From: an uncultured Bacteroidales bacterium
Lineage (GTDB): Bacteria > Bacteroidota > Bacteroidia > Bacteroidales > Paludibacteraceae
Assembly (NCBI GenBank): GCA_937886455.1
Contig: CALGCU010000179.1
Span: 1-10,804 of the forward strand
Direction: 5' to 3'
Length of the DNA: 10,804 nucleotides
The notes under the pieces are model-generated. The model searched no databases. It was not told where the DNA came from and saw only the letters and a program-made list of their open reading frames with translations. This document shows positions 1 through 7,239 of the stretch, piece by piece. Made by a program: the position numbers and the translations under genes. Each line of letters opens with the position of its first letter. Positions within the stretch are counted from its first letter, which is position 1.

Positions 1-189
1 ATCTATTTCAGCAAGTTGGGAGGGAATTCACGTCTTTAGCGGACAGTAATAAATAGAAAACAAATTACCGCCCCTCCAAAACAACAATCCACACCGACAA
101 GCATCAACTATTTACTCACCACACCACTCATTCCCAAGCATTTAAACCACGTAGCACAACAAACCATCGGAACATAATTCCCAGGTATT

Positions 190-199
190 ATTTATAAAT
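190..199. promoter_or_regulatory. AT-rich palindrome, possible operator
   Basis: ATTTATAAAT is a perfect 10-base palindrome lying 37 bases upstream of the xylB -7 box, within a longer AT-rich stretch (185-206). A regulator dimer could bind there. However, short AT palindromes arise easily by chance, the symmetry does not extend outward, and no second copy was seen elsewhere in the window. Confidence 0.2.
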
Positions 200-236
200 T
201 TTATTAGACAACAACCTATTTATCAACAAAAAAATA

Positions 237-244
237 TAACTTTG
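237..244 (+). promoter_or_regulatory. Bacteroidota -7 box of the xyl operon
   Basis: TAACTTTG matches the Bacteroidota -7 consensus TAnnTTTG exactly and ends 25 bases before the xylB ATG. No convincing TTTG -33 element is found about 20 bases upstream, where the sequence is ACAACAACC-like. The promoter may therefore be weak or activator-dependent. It would drive the four-gene run up to position 5088, because no other consensus -7 box was noticed in the short gaps between those genes. Confidence 0.6.
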
Positions 245-269
245 TAGGCAAATCACACATTTAGATACC

Positions 270-1766
270 ATGTACACATTAGGAGTTGACATCGGAAGCT
301 CATCTGTAAAAGTAGCTTTAGTGGAAATAAACAGTGGGAAATGCGTAGCATCTGCACACTACCCCGAAACTGAAGCCCCAATTCTATCACACAAAGCGGG
401 CTGGGCTGAACAAAACCCCGAAGATTGGTGGACATATCTACAACACGCCATCACAAACATCTTCAACAAAATAACAATAAACGCCACAGACATAAAAGCA
501 ATCGGTATCACCTACCAAATGCATGGACTGGTCTGCGTAGATAAACAACAAAAAGTTATACGCCCTGCCATCATTTGGTGCGACTCACGCGCAGTCACCT
601 ACGGAGAAAAAGCATTTCACACAATCGGAGAAAACTATTGTCTGGAACATTTTCTCAATTCACCGGGCAATTTCACTGCCTCTAAATTAGCATGGGTCAA
701 AGAACACGAACCAAAGTTATACGATCAAATCCACCATTTCATGCTACCCGGAGACTACATAGCCATGAGAATGACCGGAGAAACACACACCACAATCTCG
801 GGCTTATCAGAAGGTATATTATGGGATTTCAAAGAAAACACGGTAGCACACCAACTATTAAAGCACTATCAAATAGACCCATCTCTCATTCCTCCTCTAT
901 GTCCCACATTTGGTGAACAGGGAAGACTCACAAAAGAAGCTGCGGAACAATTACACCTGAAAGCCGGGACTCCGGTAACCTATCGAGCTGGTGACCAACC
1001 GAACAACGCCTTATCTCTCAATGTGTTTGAACCTGGAGAATTTGCCGCCAATGCGGGAACATCCGGAGTGGTATATGGCATAAACGACACTATCAACTAC
1101 GACACGCTTTCGCGAGTGAATAGTTTTGCACATGTCAATCACCAACCTAACAACCCACATCCGGGCGTACTCCTATGCATCAACGGAACGGGAATCATGA
1201 ACTCATGGAGCAAACGACACATAGCTGACCCCGACACCACATACGATGACATCAACCACCTTGCAACCACAGCACCAATCGGTAGTGCTGGTATCAGCAT
1301 ACTTCCATTCGGGAATGGAGCTGAACGGGTTTTAGCCAACAAAGAGATTGAATGTTCCATACATGGTGTTAATTTCAACATCCACCGAAAAGAACATCTT
1401 TTGCGTGCTGCCCAAGAAGGCATTGCATTTGCTTTCAAGTATGGCATAGACATCATGAGCGAAATGGGAATGCCGGTGCGTCAAATCAATGCAGGGAATG
1501 CCAACATGTTTATGAGCCCGCTGTTCAGAACTACATTGGCAAGCATCACAGGAGCCACCATCAACCTATATGACACAGACAGCGCCATAGGGGTTGCCAA
1601 AGGTGCTGCGCTCGGAGCGGGTATATACAGCAACACACAAGAAGCATTCGGATCGCTCAAATGCCTCAAAACCATTGAACCCGACACACAAAAACTAACG
1701 CAATATCAAGAGGCATACGAACAATGGAAAACCTGCTTGAACACACAATTACAATCAAACCAATAA
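270..1766 (+). CDS. xylB: Xylulokinase (FGGY kinase family)
   Basis: This cytoplasmic kinase phosphorylates D-xylulose with ATP to give D-xylulose-5-phosphate, the entry point to the pentose phosphate pathway. The 498 residues match the usual length of the family. Visible landmarks are the N-terminal phosphate-binding motif DIGSSSVK (7-14), the substrate-side motif QMHG (83-86), LPGDYI (159-164), the catalytic-Asp motif AGDQPNNA with Asp242, GTSGVVYG (263-270), the second FGGY signature around 406-428 (NAGNANMFMSPLF), and GAALGAG near 446-451. The QMHG and GDQP motifs favour xylulokinase over glycerol or gluconate kinases. The ATG at 270 follows a -7 box, and the ATPase motif starts five residues in, so the start is well placed. 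xylA begins 32 bases after the stop. No key residue is missing. Confidence 0.95.
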   Translation: MYTLGVDIGSSSVKVALVEINSGKCVASAHYPETEAPILSHKAGWAEQNPEDWWTYLQHAITNIFNKITINATDIKAIGITYQMHGLVCVDKQQKVIRPAIIWCDSRAVTYGEKAFHTIGENYCLEHFLNSPGNFTASKLAWVKEHEPKLYDQIHHFMLPGDYIAMRMTGETHTTISGLSEGILWDFKENTVAHQLLKHYQIDPSLIPPLCPTFGEQGRLTKEAAEQLHLKAGTPVTYRAGDQPNNALSLNVFEPGEFAANAGTSGVVYGINDTINYDTLSRVNSFAHVNHQPNNPHPGVLLCINGTGIMNSWSKRHIADPDTTYDDINHLATTAPIGSAGISILPFGNGAERVLANKEIECSIHGVNFNIHRKEHLLRAAQEGIAFAFKYGIDIMSEMGMPVRQINAGNANMFMSPLFRTTLASITGATINLYDTDSAIGVAKGAALGAGIYSNTQEAFGSLKCLKTIEPDTQKLTQYQEAYEQWKTCLNTQLQSNQ

Positions 1767-1798
1767 AACACATACAACAACTAACTAATTGATAGATT

Positions 1799-3112
1799 AT
1801 GAGTAAAGAATATTTCGCTGGAATCAGCAAAATTAAATTTGAAGGCAAGGATAGTAAAAACCCTATGGCGTTCCGCTATTATGATGCCGACAAAATGATT
1901 ATGGGAAAGAAAATGAAAGATTGGCTCAAATTTTCCATGGCTTGGTGGCACACACTTTGCGCTGAAGGAAATGACCAATTTGGAGGAAACACAAAAATGT
2001 TCCCATGGAATGAAGGCGCCACACCACTTGAAAAAGCAAAGCAAAAAATGGATGCCGGATTTGAGTTTATGCAAAAAATAGGAATTGAATACTATTGTTT
2101 CCATGATGTGGATTTGATTGAAGAGGGAAATAGCATCGAGGAATATGAAAACAACTTGAAAGAAATCGTTGCGTATGCCAAACAAAAACAAGAGGAAACC
2201 GGAATTAAACTCTTGTGGGGAACTGCCAACGTATTCGGACATAAACGCTACATGAATGGCGCTGCCACAAACCCAGACTTTGATGTAGTGGCAAGAGCAG
2301 CGGTACAAATCAAAAATGCCATCGATGCTACCATTGAATTGGGAGGTACAAACTATGTCTTCTGGGGAGGACGTGAGGGATATATGAGCCTGCTTAACAC
2401 AGACCAGAAGAGAGAAAAAGAACACTTGGCTCAAATGCTCACCATGGCACGTGACTACGCAAGAAGCAAAGGTTTTACAGGCACATTCCTCATTGAACCT
2501 AAGCCTATGGAACCAACCAAACATCAATACGACGTGGATACTGAAACAGTGATTGGATTCTTGAAAGCACACCATTTAGACCAAGACTTCAAAGTAAATA
2601 TCGAGGTCAATCATGCCACTTTAGCCGGACACACGTTTGAACATGAATTGGCTGTTGCTGTGGACAATAACATGCTCGGCTCTATTGATGCAAACCGCGG
2701 AGATAATCAGAATGGTTGGGACACTGACCAATTCCCTATTGACACCTACGAACTCACACAAGCAATGATACACATCATACGCAACGGGGGATTTGGAAAC
2801 GGAGGAACAAACTTTGATGCTAAAACACGTCGAAACTCCACTGACCTTGAAGATATATTCATTGCACACATCGCCGGTATGGATGCCATGGCACGCGCGT
2901 TAGAAAATGCCGCACATCTGTTAGAAGAATCGCCCTACAAACAAATGTTAGCCAACCGTTACGCCTCTTTTGATAACGGAATCGGACAAGCTTTTGAAAG
3001 CGGACAACTCACATTCGAGGAATTATACAACTATGGTAAAACAGTGGGCGAACCTAAGCAAACCAGCGGAAAGCAAGAACTCTACGAAGCAATCCTAAAT
3101 ATGTATTGTTAA
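1799..3112 (+). CDS. xylA: Xylose isomerase, class II
   Basis: This enzyme interconverts D-xylose and D-xylulose in the cytoplasm using two divalent metal ions. Its 437 residues are close to the class II length (about 440). The catalytic pair is in CFHDVD (His102, Asp105). The metal ligands are all present: Glu233 and nearby Lys235 in FLIEPKP, Glu269 and His272 in NIEVNHATLAGH, Asp297 in GSIDANRGD, Asp308 and Asp310 in WDTDQFP, and Asp340 in NFDAK. YVFWGGREGY (186-195) is a family signature. It lies between xylB and xylE, the order expected for a Bacteroidales xylose operon. There is no strong Shine-Dalgarno sequence before the ATG. A long open frame on the opposite strand (1781-2575) is a shadow of this gene. 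Confidence 0.97.
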   Translation: MSKEYFAGISKIKFEGKDSKNPMAFRYYDADKMIMGKKMKDWLKFSMAWWHTLCAEGNDQFGGNTKMFPWNEGATPLEKAKQKMDAGFEFMQKIGIEYYCFHDVDLIEEGNSIEEYENNLKEIVAYAKQKQEETGIKLLWGTANVFGHKRYMNGAATNPDFDVVARAAVQIKNAIDATIELGGTNYVFWGGREGYMSLLNTDQKREKEHLAQMLTMARDYARSKGFTGTFLIEPKPMEPTKHQYDVDTETVIGFLKAHHLDQDFKVNIEVNHATLAGHTFEHELAVAVDNNMLGSIDANRGDNQNGWDTDQFPIDTYELTQAMIHIIRNGGFGNGGTNFDAKTRRNSTDLEDIFIAHIAGMDAMARALENAAHLLEESPYKQMLANRYASFDNGIGQAFESGQLTFEELYNYGKTVGEPKQTSGKQELYEAILNMYC

Positions 3113-3122
3113 AAACAAGGTT

Positions 3123-4595
3123 ATGACAACTTCACAAGGTAGCAAGGTTTATTTATTTTCCACCGTACTGGTGGCAGTCATCGGAGGATTGCTTTTTGGC
3201 TATGACACTGCGGTTATCTCCGGTGCCGAAAAAGGCTTGCAAGCATTCTTCATGCAGGCTAAAGACTTTATCTACACAGATGCTATACACGGTATCACAT
3301 GTAGCAGTGCACTGATTGGTTGCGTGATTGGTAGTGCTCTGTCTGGATTGTTTGCTTCTCATTTAGGAAGAAAAAAGTCCCTTTTCACCGCAGGTGTTTT
3401 GTTTTTTCTATCTGCATTAGGGTCTTATTATCCGGAATTTCTATTCTTCACAAAGGGAGATGCAAGTTTCTCTTTATTGATTGCGTTTAATTGTTATCGC
3501 ATTTTAGGGGGTATAGGTGTTGGATTGGCTTCTGCCGTTTGTCCTATGTACATAGCTGAAATCGCACCGAGTAATTTAAGGGGTACGTTGGTTTCATGGA
3601 ATCAATTTGCCATCGTATTCGGACAATTAGTTGTGTACTTTGTCAACTTTTTAATATTGGGCAGCCACATCAATCCTGTCATTGAATTGGTGGATGGTAT
3701 CAATCAAGTAATCAATCCACAAGAATCATTATGGAGTACTGAAACCGGTTGGCGATTAATGTTTGCCAGCGAAGCATTCCCTGCTGGTTTATTCACCATA
3801 TTGGTACTTTTTATCCCGGAATCTCCACGCTACTTAGCCATGTGTTCTAAAGATGCACAAGCGCTACACGTACTCAGTCGCATCAATGGTTCAGATCGCG
3901 CACAGGCTATATTAGCGGAAATCAAAGACACCATTCAAGAGAAAAAGGAACGATTATTCACCTACGGCATACTGGTAATTTTCGTCGGTATTATGTTGAG
4001 CGTATTCCAACAAACTGTGGGCATTAACGCCGTACTGTATTTTGCACCGCGAATCTTTGAAAGCATGAACATGGGCAACCCTATGGTGCAAACTGTAATC
4101 ATGGGTGTCGTAAATATCACTTTTACATTGGTTGCCGTTTTCACCGTAGAAAAATTAGGAAGAAAACCATTGCTCATCAGTGGATCTATCGGAATGGCTA
4201 TCGGAGCATTTGGAGTTGCACTTTCCAATTTATGCACACTCCCACCTATTATTCCTGTTGTAAGTATTATGGTCTATAGCGCCTCATTTATGTGGTCATG
4301 GGGACCTATTTGCTGGGTTCTTATCTCTGAGATATTCCCAAATACAATTAGAGGTGTTGCTGTAGCGGTGGCGGTTGCATTTCAATGGATATTCAATTTC
4401 ATTGTCTCTTCTACATTCATACCTCTCTACAACATTAAATTGGGAGAGGGAGGAACCGAGTTTGGACACATTTTCGTGTACGCACTTTATGGGGTGATAT
4501 GCATCATTGCAGCCATATTCGTATGGAAACTTGTTCCGGAAACCAAGAATAAAACCTTGGAGGAAATGAACCAATTGTGGGGTAGAAAAAAATAA
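3123..4595 (+). CDS. xylE: D-xylose/H+ symporter (MFS sugar porter)
   Basis: This is an inner-membrane proton-coupled xylose importer of the MFS sugar porter family, with about 12 predicted helices in 490 residues. Family motifs are GGLLFGYDTAVISGA in TM1 (21-35), LGRKKSL in loop 2-3 (81-87), AEIAPSNLRG (145-154), PESPRY after TM6 (232-237), FQQTVGIN in TM7 (295-302), EKLGRKPL (343-350), CWVLISEIFP (397-406) and PETK (472-475). Residues matching the xylose-binding set of E. coli XylE appear kept: Gln168, Gln296, Gln297, Asn302, Trp398 and Gln421. The loop before GWRLMF (about 180-208) is longer than in E. coli XylE, probably a clade feature. The gene starts 10 bases after xylA with an AAGG close to its ATG, so translational coupling is likely. 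The specificity call rests on both residues and operon context. Confidence 0.93.
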   Translation: MTTSQGSKVYLFSTVLVAVIGGLLFGYDTAVISGAEKGLQAFFMQAKDFIYTDAIHGITCSSALIGCVIGSALSGLFASHLGRKKSLFTAGVLFFLSALGSYYPEFLFFTKGDASFSLLIAFNCYRILGGIGVGLASAVCPMYIAEIAPSNLRGTLVSWNQFAIVFGQLVVYFVNFLILGSHINPVIELVDGINQVINPQESLWSTETGWRLMFASEAFPAGLFTILVLFIPESPRYLAMCSKDAQALHVLSRINGSDRAQAILAEIKDTIQEKKERLFTYGILVIFVGIMLSVFQQTVGINAVLYFAPRIFESMNMGNPMVQTVIMGVVNITFTLVAVFTVEKLGRKPLLISGSIGMAIGAFGVALSNLCTLPPIIPVVSIMVYSASFMWSWGPICWVLISEIFPNTIRGVAVAVAVAFQWIFNFIVSSTFIPLYNIKLGEGGTEFGHIFVYALYGVICIIAAIFVWKLVPETKNKTLEEMNQLWGRKK

Positions 4596-4599
4596 CAAT

Positions 4600-5088
4600 A
4601 TGCTGATTCGTTTAGCAACTCATGAAGACATTGACCACTTGGTAAGGTTGTATGATGTTGCACAAAATTACATGATTTCATCGGGTAATCCTTCTCAATG
4701 GGGAAAGGATTACCCTTCTTTATCGCTGATACAATCTGACATTACATCGAAACATTGCTGGGTGATGATTTCTAAAAACAAAATAGTGGGGGCATTTGCG
4801 GCTATTACCGGAATAGACAATACATACTCCCACATTGAAGACGGAGAATGGATAGACAACACACTGCCCTACACCACCCTCCACAGAATTGCATCGGATG
4901 GCTCACAAAAAGGAATATTTACACACATCATCAACTGGTGTGACCTACATTGGAACAATCTACGCATTGACACACATCAGGACAACCTCATCATGCAACA
5001 CTTGATAGATAAGCATGGTTTTCGGCGTTGCGGAATCATCTACACACGTAATCATTCGCCACGAATTGCCTATCAACGACTATTATAG
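4600..5088 (+). CDS. GNAT-family N-acetyltransferase
   Basis: This is a 162-residue GNAT-fold acetyltransferase expected to use acetyl-CoA; its substrate is unknown. It has the N-terminal IRLATHEDIDHLVRLYD helix region, a QWGKDYPS segment (33-40), the motif A strand and loop LHRIASDGSQKGIF (94-107), and a motif B/C end RIDTHQDNLIMQHLIDKHGF (122-141). The usual Q/R-x-x-G-x-G/A pyrophosphate loop is reduced to SQKGIF. I recall this as normal in a widespread GNAT subfamily of Bacteroidota and Firmicutes with the same RIDTH..DN..MQ and GFRRCGIIY motifs. The ATG lies four bases after the xylE stop, so it is almost surely cotranscribed with the xylose genes, though no known step of xylose use needs it. 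It could act on a small metabolite or sugar, or be a passenger in the operon. Confidence 0.85.
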   Translation: MLIRLATHEDIDHLVRLYDVAQNYMISSGNPSQWGKDYPSLSLIQSDITSKHCWVMISKNKIVGAFAAITGIDNTYSHIEDGEWIDNTLPYTTLHRIASDGSQKGIFTHIINWCDLHWNNLRIDTHQDNLIMQHLIDKHGFRRCGIIYTRNHSPRIAYQRLL

Positions 5089-5118
5089 TCAAACATGCAA
5101 AATCGTGAACAATTAACA

Positions 5119-5141
5119 CCCACATCAGACATCTGATGGGG
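5119..5141 (+). terminator. Hairpin after the xyl operon
   Basis: CATCAG (5123-5128) pairs with CTGATG (5133-5138) across the four-base loop ACAT. CCC (5119-5121) can pair with GGG (5139-5141) if A5122 bulges, giving a nine-pair stem 30 bases after the acetyltransferase stop. Only ATTT follows, not a real T-tract, so intrinsic termination is uncertain. The near-palindrome ATCAGACATCTGAT could instead be an operator site for the downstream promoter. Confidence 0.45.
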
Positions 5142-5187
5142 ATTTAACTGCAAAAACACAAACAAAATAAATTTAATTCGCTTTTTG

Positions 5188-5218
5188 TTTGCTTTATTCA
5201 CAAAAACAGAGTAACTTG
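5188..5218 (+). promoter_or_regulatory. Promoter of the alpha-glucan operon
   Basis: TTTG at 5188-5191 fits the Bacteroidota -33 element. It is followed after 20 bases by TAACTTG at 5212-5218, a -7 box one T short of TAnnTTTG. This spacing is typical. Transcription would start near 5225 and leave a leader of roughly 65 bases before the ATG at 5290. No strong hairpin was noticed in that leader. The hairpin at 5119-5141 separates this promoter from the xylose operon. Confidence 0.55.
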
Positions 5219-5289
5219 CAGCGTTTTTCTAATACATTGCATTGGAGCACAGACAATAGCGATAACCTTAAGTATATCAACAGACATAT

Positions 5290-7227
5290 ATGAGCTACTT
5301 GAATTTTGACAAATCATTACTGACAAACCTGGAACGTTCGTTAACACGCGAAATGATTCGCACCAATCGAGCTGGTGCATACAACAGCACCACACTGATT
5401 GACTGTAACACGCGTAAGTATCACGGACAGTTGGTTTTACCCTTACCGGAACTGGGTGAAGACAATTATGTTTTATTGTCATCTTTAGACGAAACAGTAA
5501 TCCAACATGGCGCCGAATTTAATCTTGGAATACATAAATACAGCAACAACCACTATAGCCCTAACGGACATAAATACATCAGACAATTTGACTGTGAAGT
5601 TGTGTCACGCACCATCTACAGAGTGGGAGGCGTGATTTTGTCAAAGGAACGTATGCTTGTATCTTTCGAACCTCGAGTGCTGATTCGATACAAACTCATT
5701 GAAGCACACTCGCCCACTACTATACGTTTCCGTCCTTTCTTGGCTTTTCGTAGTGTCAATGAACTCACACATGCTAATAGTGCTGCTAATACATCCTACG
5801 AACAAGTGGAAAACGGAATCGCAATGCGATTGTATCCACAGTTCCCACAACTACACATGCAGTTCTCAAAAAAGAACACTTACACCCACACACCTGATTG
5901 GTACAAAGACATTGAGTACTATAAAGAACAAGAACGGGGATTTGAATACAAGGAAGACCAACTCGTCCCCGGATATTTTGATATGCCCATAAAGAAAGGG
6001 GAAGAAATTATATTTTCTGCTGGTATCACGGAACTCAAAACTCGTAGTCTGAAAGCATTATGGGATAAAGAATTAGAACGCCGACACGCACGCGTTGACA
6101 TGTTGGCTTGTTTGAAAAACTCTGCACAACAATTCTACAAACGTAATGGAGACAAATGTCACCTCATTGCTGGATATCCATGGTTTAAGGCAGTGGCAAG
6201 AGATGAATTTATGGCACTTCCGGCTTGTACATTCTTGTCTGACCGGGAAGACTATTGGAAACTCATCGTGGACAACACTGCCATTGCTGAAATTAAAAAT
6301 TTCATCGCTGGAAAGCATGACCAAATAGAACTCAAAGATATTGACGCGCCGGATGCTTTATTATGGTTTATTCGAGCTTTGCAAATGTATGCCAAGTATC
6401 ACGATTTCAACCAAACTGCCCAACAATACGGAGACTTGGTACAAGACATCATCAGCTACATTCGCAAACAACAACACCCACGGTTAATTCTACAAACAAA
6501 TGGTTTGTTATATGTGGATGGAACGGAAAAACCGGCCACATGGATGAATGCGGTAGAAAACAATCATCCCATCACACCACGCACTGGATATGTGGTAGAA
6601 ATTAATGCTTTGTGGTATAACGCCCTCAAATTTACTGCTGAGATGGCAAGGGCTAACGGAAAAGAACACACAGCTGATTTATTGGATTATCAAGCCGCAA
6701 TCACACGTGAATCGTTTAACAGCACATTCTGGAATGGTCTTTACCTGTATGACTACGTCACGGATAACTATCAAGACAAGGAAGTTAGACCCAACATGAT
6801 TTATGCTGTATCGCTACCCTACTCACCACTCAACAAACAACAACAAAAAGCTATCGTTGATATATGCACCAAAGAATTGCTCACACCTAAAGGACTACGC
6901 ACATTAAGCCCAAAAAGCGGATATTATCGACCTGAATACATCGGTGGACAATTAGAACGTGACCGCAACTATCACAACGGACCTGTATGGCCAAGCACAA
7001 TGGGAGCATACGCTGCTGCTTACTTGAAAATATACCAACGGAGCGGACAGTCATTCGTCAATCGTATGCTATTAGGGTTTGAAGCTGAAATGAGCGAACT
7101 CTGCATTGGAAGTCTCAACGAATTGTATGATGGCAACCCACCTTTCAGAGGACACGGAGGTATGTCTTTTGCACAAAGTGTGGCGGCAATTATTGAAATG
7201 ATTAAAGAATCTGAAGAAATTTTATAG
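5290..7227 (+). CDS. Glycogen debranching enzyme (GDE/GH133 type)
   Basis: This is probably an amylo-alpha-1,6-glucosidase that removes branch-point glucose from glycogen in the cytoplasm; there is no signal peptide. The 645 residues fit the two-domain bacterial form. The N-terminal beta-rich GDE domain shows TNRAGAYNSTT (25-35) and NTRKYHGQLVLPLPE (40-54). The C-terminal alpha/alpha-barrel shows AGYPWFKAVARDEFMALP (294-311), the TWMN segment (417-420), PITPRTGYVVEINALWYNAL (427-446), GPVWPSTMGAY (564-574) and NELYDGNPPF (610-619). The family usually has TWMD at 417-420; here residue 420 is Asn (codon AAT, 6547-6549), and that Asp is the likely general acid. Glu611 is the likely base and is kept. 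Activity is therefore probable but not certain. The gene is first in a three-gene unit, and the next gene starts 12 bases after its stop. Confidence 0.88.
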   Translation: MSYLNFDKSLLTNLERSLTREMIRTNRAGAYNSTTLIDCNTRKYHGQLVLPLPELGEDNYVLLSSLDETVIQHGAEFNLGIHKYSNNHYSPNGHKYIRQFDCEVVSRTIYRVGGVILSKERMLVSFEPRVLIRYKLIEAHSPTTIRFRPFLAFRSVNELTHANSAANTSYEQVENGIAMRLYPQFPQLHMQFSKKNTYTHTPDWYKDIEYYKEQERGFEYKEDQLVPGYFDMPIKKGEEIIFSAGITELKTRSLKALWDKELERRHARVDMLACLKNSAQQFYKRNGDKCHLIAGYPWFKAVARDEFMALPACTFLSDREDYWKLIVDNTAIAEIKNFIAGKHDQIELKDIDAPDALLWFIRALQMYAKYHDFNQTAQQYGDLVQDIISYIRKQQHPRLILQTNGLLYVDGTEKPATWMNAVENNHPITPRTGYVVEINALWYNALKFTAEMARANGKEHTADLLDYQAAITRESFNSTFWNGLYLYDYVTDNYQDKEVRPNMIYAVSLPYSPLNKQQQKAIVDICTKELLTPKGLRTLSPKSGYYRPEYIGGQLERDRNYHNGPVWPSTMGAYAAAYLKIYQRSGQSFVNRMLLGFEAEMSELCIGSLNELYDGNPPFRGHGGMSFAQSVAAIIEMIKESEEIL

Positions 7228-7239
7228 GCGGATACATAT

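Larger units (their letters stand above)
1..269. other. Upstream region with xyl operon leader
   Basis: No gene can be supported here. All three + frames reach a stop within the first 56 bases (TAG at 37-39, TAA at 47-49, TAG at 54-56), so one of them could be the C-terminal end of an unseen upstream gene. The frame ending at 56 reads LFQQVGREFTSLADSNK and looks the most protein-like, but I do not recognise it. No minus-strand frame stays open from the left edge. From about 57 to 200 the DNA is rich in A and C with no clear structure. The region from 185 to 244 is AT-rich and holds a small palindrome and the -7 box upstream of xylB. Confidence 0.5.

Noticed and set aside
57..230. Hidden small gene or RNA in the leader region
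   Set aside because: No sustained frame with a sensible start was seen. GGAGGG near 18 and CCCTCC near 73 could pair, but only over six bases with a large loop.
1767..1798. Separate promoter for xylA
   Set aside because: The 32-base gap has no TAnnTTTG box, and the gene order and spacing fit a single operon.
1781..2575. 264-codon open frame on the minus strand opposite xylA
   Set aside because: It lies wholly antisense to a well-supported xylose isomerase gene, has no recognisable domain, and its Cys/Phe/Ser-rich composition is what the codon use of xylA produces on the opposite strand.
3660..3750. Insertion in the xylE loop before GWRLMF as a sign of a novel transporter
   Set aside because: All sugar porter motifs and the xylose-binding residues are kept, and I recall similar longer loops in Bacteroidota XylE proteins, so it is likely a clade feature.
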